Shown here piece after piece: positions 31,054 to 34,535 of a DNA stretch of 34,535 bases. Made by a program: the position numbers and the translations under genes. This DNA comes from a virus, in the IMG/VR virus record IMGVR_UViG_3300044624_001336, positions 1 through 34,535 of that record; one strand, 5' to 3'. Below the pieces are notes generated by a model. That model was not told where the DNA came from. It worked only from the letters and a program-made list of their open reading frames with translations, and searched no databases. Each line of letters opens with the position of its first letter. The first letter of the stretch is position 1.

Positions 31054-32447
31054 TGAGTTTATTTTTTTACGACAAGCAAGTAAGACGTTGGATACAACAA
31101 ATCATTGCTGTGTTCAGTCACTTTGAAGTACAAATAGGAGTTGATCCAACCGGTTCGCCAACTTATCGCCGTGTGCCTGTACGTTATGGAGACATCTCAC
31201 GTATGGCTGCTGCAATTATCAAAGAGAACAGTGAAAATAAAATGAACACTGTTCCTATCATGACTGTTAGTATCAGTAGTTTAAAATACGATAAAGATCG
31301 TATTCAAAATCCTACTCACGTAGATAAGATGCATATACGTGAACGCAAGTATAACGAAGAAACAAATACCTACAGTATCTATCAAGGCAATGCTGTAACT
31401 GTTGAACGTATCATGCCAGTGCCATATGAAATGACTTTTAACTTAGACATATGGACCAGTAACACTGAACAAAAGCTACAACTACTTGAACAAATCCTTC
31501 CGTTGTTTAATCCTGATCTTGAATTGCAATCAACTGATAACTTTGTTGATTGGACAAGTTTAAGTCATATTATTTTAGATGACATTACATGGACCGGTAG
31601 AACAATTCCACAAGGCACAGAAGATACTATAGATGTTGCTACACTAACATTTAAATTACCTATGTGGATGAGTTTACCAGCTAAAGTTAAAAAGCTCGGT
31701 GTAATTCAAACTATTGTTGCAAGTTTGTATGATGCAAATGGCGATGTTAATGAAGATGTAATAAGCACTGCTAACTTATTACAAAATAGAATGTATATTA
31801 CACCAACTGGTTATAACTTATTATTGTTAAATGGTCAAGCAACGTTGACACCGGCCATGGGTCCTTTAAATCGAACAACTGAACCAGAGTCTAATCCAAA
31901 CGCACCTATTGAATGGCAACCTCTAGTTAACTTATATGGACAACTAATTAATGGCACTAGTCAACTTAGACTACGCAAAGATAATCCAGATACAATAAGT
32001 GAAATAGTTGGCACAGTTGCATATCATCCAGGCGATCCTTCTACACTGTTGTTTAGTGTAGACATCGATACAATTCCATCAAATAGTTTGCCTCCAGTTG
32101 ATGCGATTATTGATCCACAAAGATCAGCACCAAATGTTGGATTACCTGCACCTGTATTGGGACAACGTTATCTTATTCTAACTGGCATTAATGAAGGTAA
32201 GGATTCAACTTACGATGGTGCAGATGCTTGGAAATCAAATACAAATGAAGACTTAGTTGCAAGTGCAAATGATATTATCAGTTATAACGGCTCAGGGTGG
32301 GAAGTATCGTGGGATGCTTCAGGAATAACAAAAACTGAATATGTGACTAATTTAAAAACTGGTATACAGTATAAGTGGTCAAATAATAAATGGCAAAAGA
32401 GTTACGAAGGATCTTATCCTGCAGGACAATGGAGTCTAGTTCTGTAA
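31053..32447 (+). CDS. 15: Tail sheath stabiliser/tail terminator gp15, enlarged
   Basis: A 464-aa protein (T4 gp15: 272). The N-terminal 230 residues match gp15: FFYDKQVRRWIQQIIAVFSHFEVQIG, PVRYGDISRMAAAIIKENSENKMNTVPIM, ISSLKYDKDRIQNP and VERIMPVPYEMTFNLDIWTSN. The C-terminal half is additional, with LNEGKDSTYDGADAWKS, DIISYNGSGWEVSWD and TGIQYKWSNNKWQKSYEG. These Trp-containing strand repeats resemble the modules of gp14 and gp18. gp15 caps the finished tail and joins it to the neck. Translation is coupled to gp14 (TAATG). Confidence 0.9.
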   Translation: MSLFFYDKQVRRWIQQIIAVFSHFEVQIGVDPTGSPTYRRVPVRYGDISRMAAAIIKENSENKMNTVPIMTVSISSLKYDKDRIQNPTHVDKMHIRERKYNEETNTYSIYQGNAVTVERIMPVPYEMTFNLDIWTSNTEQKLQLLEQILPLFNPDLELQSTDNFVDWTSLSHIILDDITWTGRTIPQGTEDTIDVATLTFKLPMWMSLPAKVKKLGVIQTIVASLYDANGDVNEDVISTANLLQNRMYITPTGYNLLLLNGQATLTPAMGPLNRTTEPESNPNAPIEWQPLVNLYGQLINGTSQLRLRKDNPDTISEIVGTVAYHPGDPSTLLFSVDIDTIPSNSLPPVDAIIDPQRSAPNVGLPAPVLGQRYLILTGINEGKDSTYDGADAWKSNTNEDLVASANDIISYNGSGWEVSWDASGITKTEYVTNLKTGIQYKWSNNKWQKSYEGSYPAGQWSLVL

Positions 32448-32460
32448 TATATAATATATT

Positions 32461-32910
32461 ATGTCAAAAAAGAATCATAAGATGATTAAAGCAGCAGGTG
32501 CTTTATTCTTATCTCGTTCAACAAATCGTTATTTGTTTTTATTAAGAGACGATGACACTTATTCTAATACTTGGGGTTTAGTAGGCGGAAGAGTTGAAAA
32601 CAATGAACAAATTATTGAATGCCTACATAGGGAAATAAATGAAGAAATAGGCAGTGTTGAAAATATTATAAAAATAATTCCTTTAGATCTATATACAAGT
32701 CAAGATGAAAAATTTGAATATCATACTTTTGCTTGTGTAGTTGAGAATGAATTCATTCCTAAGTTAAACTACGAACACAAAGGATATTGTTGGACAACGT
32801 TAGATGGCATACCAAAGCCTATTCATCCTGCACTATATAATTCAATTCAATTAGATGAATTAAAAAATAAATTAAAAAGTTTAAATGAAATTATATGTCA
32901 GCTAGACTGA
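32461..32910 (+). CDS. Nudix hydrolase
   Basis: A 149-aa protein with the complete Nudix box GGRVENNEQIIECLHREINEEIG (G43, E49, R57, E58, E61, E62, G64) after WGLVGG. It cleaves a nucleoside diphosphate linked to another group. The substrate cannot be read from the sequence; dNTP cleaning, nucleotide sugar or NAD/cap-type substrates are all possible. The ATG has no Shine-Dalgarno; TATAAT lies 5 bases upstream. Its stop overlaps that of the convergent gene by 20 bp. Confidence 0.85.
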   Translation: MSKKNHKMIKAAGALFLSRSTNRYLFLLRDDDTYSNTWGLVGGRVENNEQIIECLHREINEEIGSVENIIKIIPLDLYTSQDEKFEYHTFACVVENEFIPKLNYEHKGYCWTTLDGIPKPIHPALYNSIQLDELKNKLKSLNEIICQLD

Positions 32911-33643
32911 CAAATGATCGTTGATCAATAATTTTATAGTTAGGATACTTTAATAAGTATCTAGCATTTGGTGGACTTGCATTTAATCTAAAAAACTGTG
33001 TGCCGGGATATGCAGCAATAACTCTTCCTAAATCTTCTTGCCACTTGCCATCATTCATATCTTCATTTAGCATTGGATAAAATTGCTCATTTGCATAAAT
33101 GTGATTTGTTTTATCTTCTGGGCATCCATCAAACCCAACTAAAAATACTTTGCTTGCGCCGTGATAACAGGCTAGCATTGCTGCTGTTGATCCTGCATCT
33201 ATATTTTGATTTATTGGAATTAAATTCATATCAGGATTTAATCTTAAAATTTCTGGACGAGTATAAGTTACGCTATGCAACTCTTTAGGTGCTTTACTAG
33301 CAATTAATTTATTAGTAATAACTAAAAAATCAGGATTAAAGTCTGCGTAAGCTAAATTACAGCCATAAAGAACATTGTAGTAATTAATAATTTTTTTGCT
33401 ATTGCTGCGAATAATTTTTTCTATTAAGTCTTTTGTTCTAGTAATGCCATTGCCAAAAACAATTGAGCTTGAACTGGGTCGATAAAAATTAAGTTTATTT
33501 TTAATATATTCTCTAGATACTTCCTGGCCAATTGTCCAATTTACCCACTCACCTTCATAAGTGCTAGCTGTTGTTGCTGTTAGCGGCTTAGGAGGTATGT
33601 TTGGTACAAGAGTTTTAACAATGTTATCTGATACAAATGGCAT
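32891..33643 (-). CDS. DUF115/GT42-like Rossmann protein
   Basis: A 250-aa protein. SIVFGNGITR (60-69), INYYNVLYGCN (86-96), PDFLVITNK and GSTAAMLACYHGASKVFLVGFDG (151-173) follow the order of motifs of DUF115 (MptE-like) and sialyltransferase-like GT42 proteins: a GNG nucleotide loop, then a G-S/T helix and a strand ending in GxD. It could be a sugar or pyrophosphate transferase. It is the fourth sugar-related candidate in the window. It sits just after the tail-fibre gene on the same strand, which might suggest a role in surface decoration or fibre modification; that is inference. Confidence 0.5.
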   Translation of the reverse strand: MPFVSDNIVKTLVPNIPPKPLTATTASTYEGEWVNWTIGQEVSREYIKNKLNFYRPSSSSIVFGNGITRTKDLIEKIIRSNSKKIINYYNVLYGCNLAYADFNPDFLVITNKLIASKAPKELHSVTYTRPEILRLNPDMNLIPINQNIDAGSTAAMLACYHGASKVFLVGFDGCPEDKTNHIYANEQFYPMLNEDMNDGKWQEDLGRVIAAYPGTQFFRLNASPPNARYLLKYPNYKIIDQRSFVSLADI

Positions 33644-33652
33644 TTAGTTATT

Positions 33653-34535
33653 TTATAGTCGTCCTACTAGAATTTCAATAATTGATTTAGTTGAATCGTT
33701 TGATTCTAATGCTTTGCCAACAACTTTACCAGTTAAGTCTTCAGTTGATATTGTTACAGAAGTAGCTACACCAGCATTGTTACTTACAACTAATAAGTCG
33801 CCTTTTTTAACGTTGCCTTCAACTTTACAAGGAACACGACCAATGTAGGCAATTGCAACTACATTATCACCTTCTAGTGTATCATTCATAATGAAACCAG
33901 GATTTTCGCTTACTGTTCCGACAATCGCTCTTGAATCTTTTGTTGCAGCAGTAACTTCTGCATTGCCGCCAATCATTAATACAGTACCAACATCATATCG
34001 AGCATCTGCTAGGAATTTTTCTGACAAGTCAGCGTATTGTGCTGAACTTGCTAAAGCAAACACGTTTGTAAATCTAAGTGATGCTGAACCTAAAGCAAAA
34101 GAATTGTTTACTGATGGTATTAAGCTTTCAGTAATAACTACGTTACCATTTCCGTTTGGCTGTATGGTTATGTTTCCGTCTAGTGTTGAAGTGCTAATCG
34201 TGTTACCATCAAGTGTTAAGGTATCAACAGTTAGTGAACCAGGGTTAATTGTAAATGTACCAGTAAGCGGGACATAAGTTAATCTTACAGTATTAATTTC
34301 TGGTGTTTGAGACCCTGCTCCGCTAGCAAACATTATATACGCAGCCGTTGCTTGTGCGCCGTCATCAACTACTGTCACAGTTGTTGATGTGCTACCAGTA
34401 AAGCCAGTTGTACCAATTGATCCAGTAAAGCCACGTGATCCAGTAAAACCAACTGATCCAGTAAAGCCACCACCTGATCCAGTAAATCCTGCCACAGTAC
34501 TTGCACTACCAGTAAAGCCAATGCTACCAGTAAAG
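33653..34535 (-). CDS. Tail-fibre-like protein, C-terminal part (gene runs off the right edge)
   Basis: The frame is open to the window edge; a GTG at 34495 is only an internal Val codon, because the repeats continue upstream of it. At least 294 residues are visible. The first part is a run of GFTGS repeats (collagen-like G-x-x spacing), then a strand-rich part with LTLDGNTISTSTLDGNITIQPNGNGNV. The C-terminal domain has YADLSEKFLADARYDVGTVLMIGG, SENPGFIMN, YIGRVPCKVEGNVKKGDLLVVS and VVGKALES, a domain I know from the ends of marine phage tail fibres. It probably takes part in host recognition. It lies 9 bases before the next gene. Confidence 0.8.
   Translation of the reverse strand, partial: FTGSIGFTGSASTVAGFTGSGGGFTGSVGFTGSRGFTGSIGTTGFTGSTSTTVTVVDDGAQATAAYIMFASGAGSQTPEINTVRLTYVPLTGTFTINPGSLTVDTLTLDGNTISTSTLDGNITIQPNGNGNVVITESLIPSVNNSFALGSASLRFTNVFALASSAQYADLSEKFLADARYDVGTVLMIGGNAEVTAATKDSRAIVGTVSENPGFIMNDTLEGDNVVAIAYIGRVPCKVEGNVKKGDLLVVSNNAGVATSVTISTEDLTGKVVGKALESNDSTKSIIEILVGRL
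34391..34535 (-). repeat. GFTGS-coding repeats in the tail-fibre gene
   Basis: At least seven copies of a GGxTTTACTGG(A/T)-type unit coding G-F-T-G-S or variants, spaced 12-21 bases apart and reaching the window edge. Such repeats can expand and contract by recombination and change fibre length. Confidence 0.7.

Noticed and set aside
1-34535. tRNA genes, CRISPR arrays, integrase or attachment sites
   Set aside because: I looked for cloverleaf-like segments, regularly spaced repeats and recombinase motifs and found none that I could support.

Overview
The window is a contiguous, gene-dense piece of a T4-like myovirus genome, AT-rich and of the marine (cyanophage/pelagiphage) kind. Recognisable T4 homologues are UvsX, UvsY, gp32, both terminase subunits (gp16, gp17), head completion gp4, tail sheath gp18, tail tube gp19, a gp48/gp54-like tube-cap protein, neck proteins gp13 and gp14, sheath terminator gp15 and dNMP kinase (gene 1). 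Late promoters of the form NATAAATA precede several virion genes. I see no photosynthesis genes, tRNAs, integrase or CRISPR, and the host cannot be read from the sequence.

Layout, left to right: (1) 1-4.0 kb is an accessory block with two divergent capsule/glycosyltransferase-like paralogues, a NodU-type carbamoyltransferase, a 34-aa basic protein and a methyltransferase, the last three translationally coupled to uvsY. (2) 4.0-7.8 kb is recombination and replication (uvsY, uvsX, gp32) with a DUF6492-like glycosyltransferase between gp32 and uvsX. The gp32 leader holds a strand-specific 15-bp RNA hairpin. (3) 7.8-12.6 kb has an 809-aa protein with a LysM-like end, gp17, a small hypothetical and an HNH endonuclease on the opposite strand. 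(4) 12.6-18.9 kb is the most unusual part. Several proteins begin with a motif like the T4 capsid-targeting sequence, one of them a HELQH metallopeptidase candidate, and two tandem proteins carry Hint domains that lack the N-terminal nucleophile but keep the C-terminal His-Asn. (5) 18.9-26 kb has a HlyC-like acyltransferase, gp16, gp4, a small conserved protein, gp48/54-like, gp19 and a very large modular gp18. (6) 26-29.8 kb has a zinc/HNH-like protein, dNMP kinase, gp13, a small membrane protein, a 398-aa basic protein and small ORFs behind a sigma70-type promoter. (7) 29.8-34.5 kb has gp14 and gp15 on the plus strand, a Nudix hydrolase, a DUF115/GT42-like protein and a tail-fibre gene that runs off the right edge.

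Most genes lie on the minus strand in long coupled chains with ATGA or TAATG junctions. Plus-strand genes sit as islands whose stops overlap those of the convergent neighbour by 8-20 bp. The best candidate for an undescribed system is region 4: a set of predicted head-packaged proteins next to two Hint-domain proteins predicted to be capable of C-terminal self-cleavage only, with an acyltransferase one gene further on. This rests on sequence motifs and gene order, not on homology searches or experiments.
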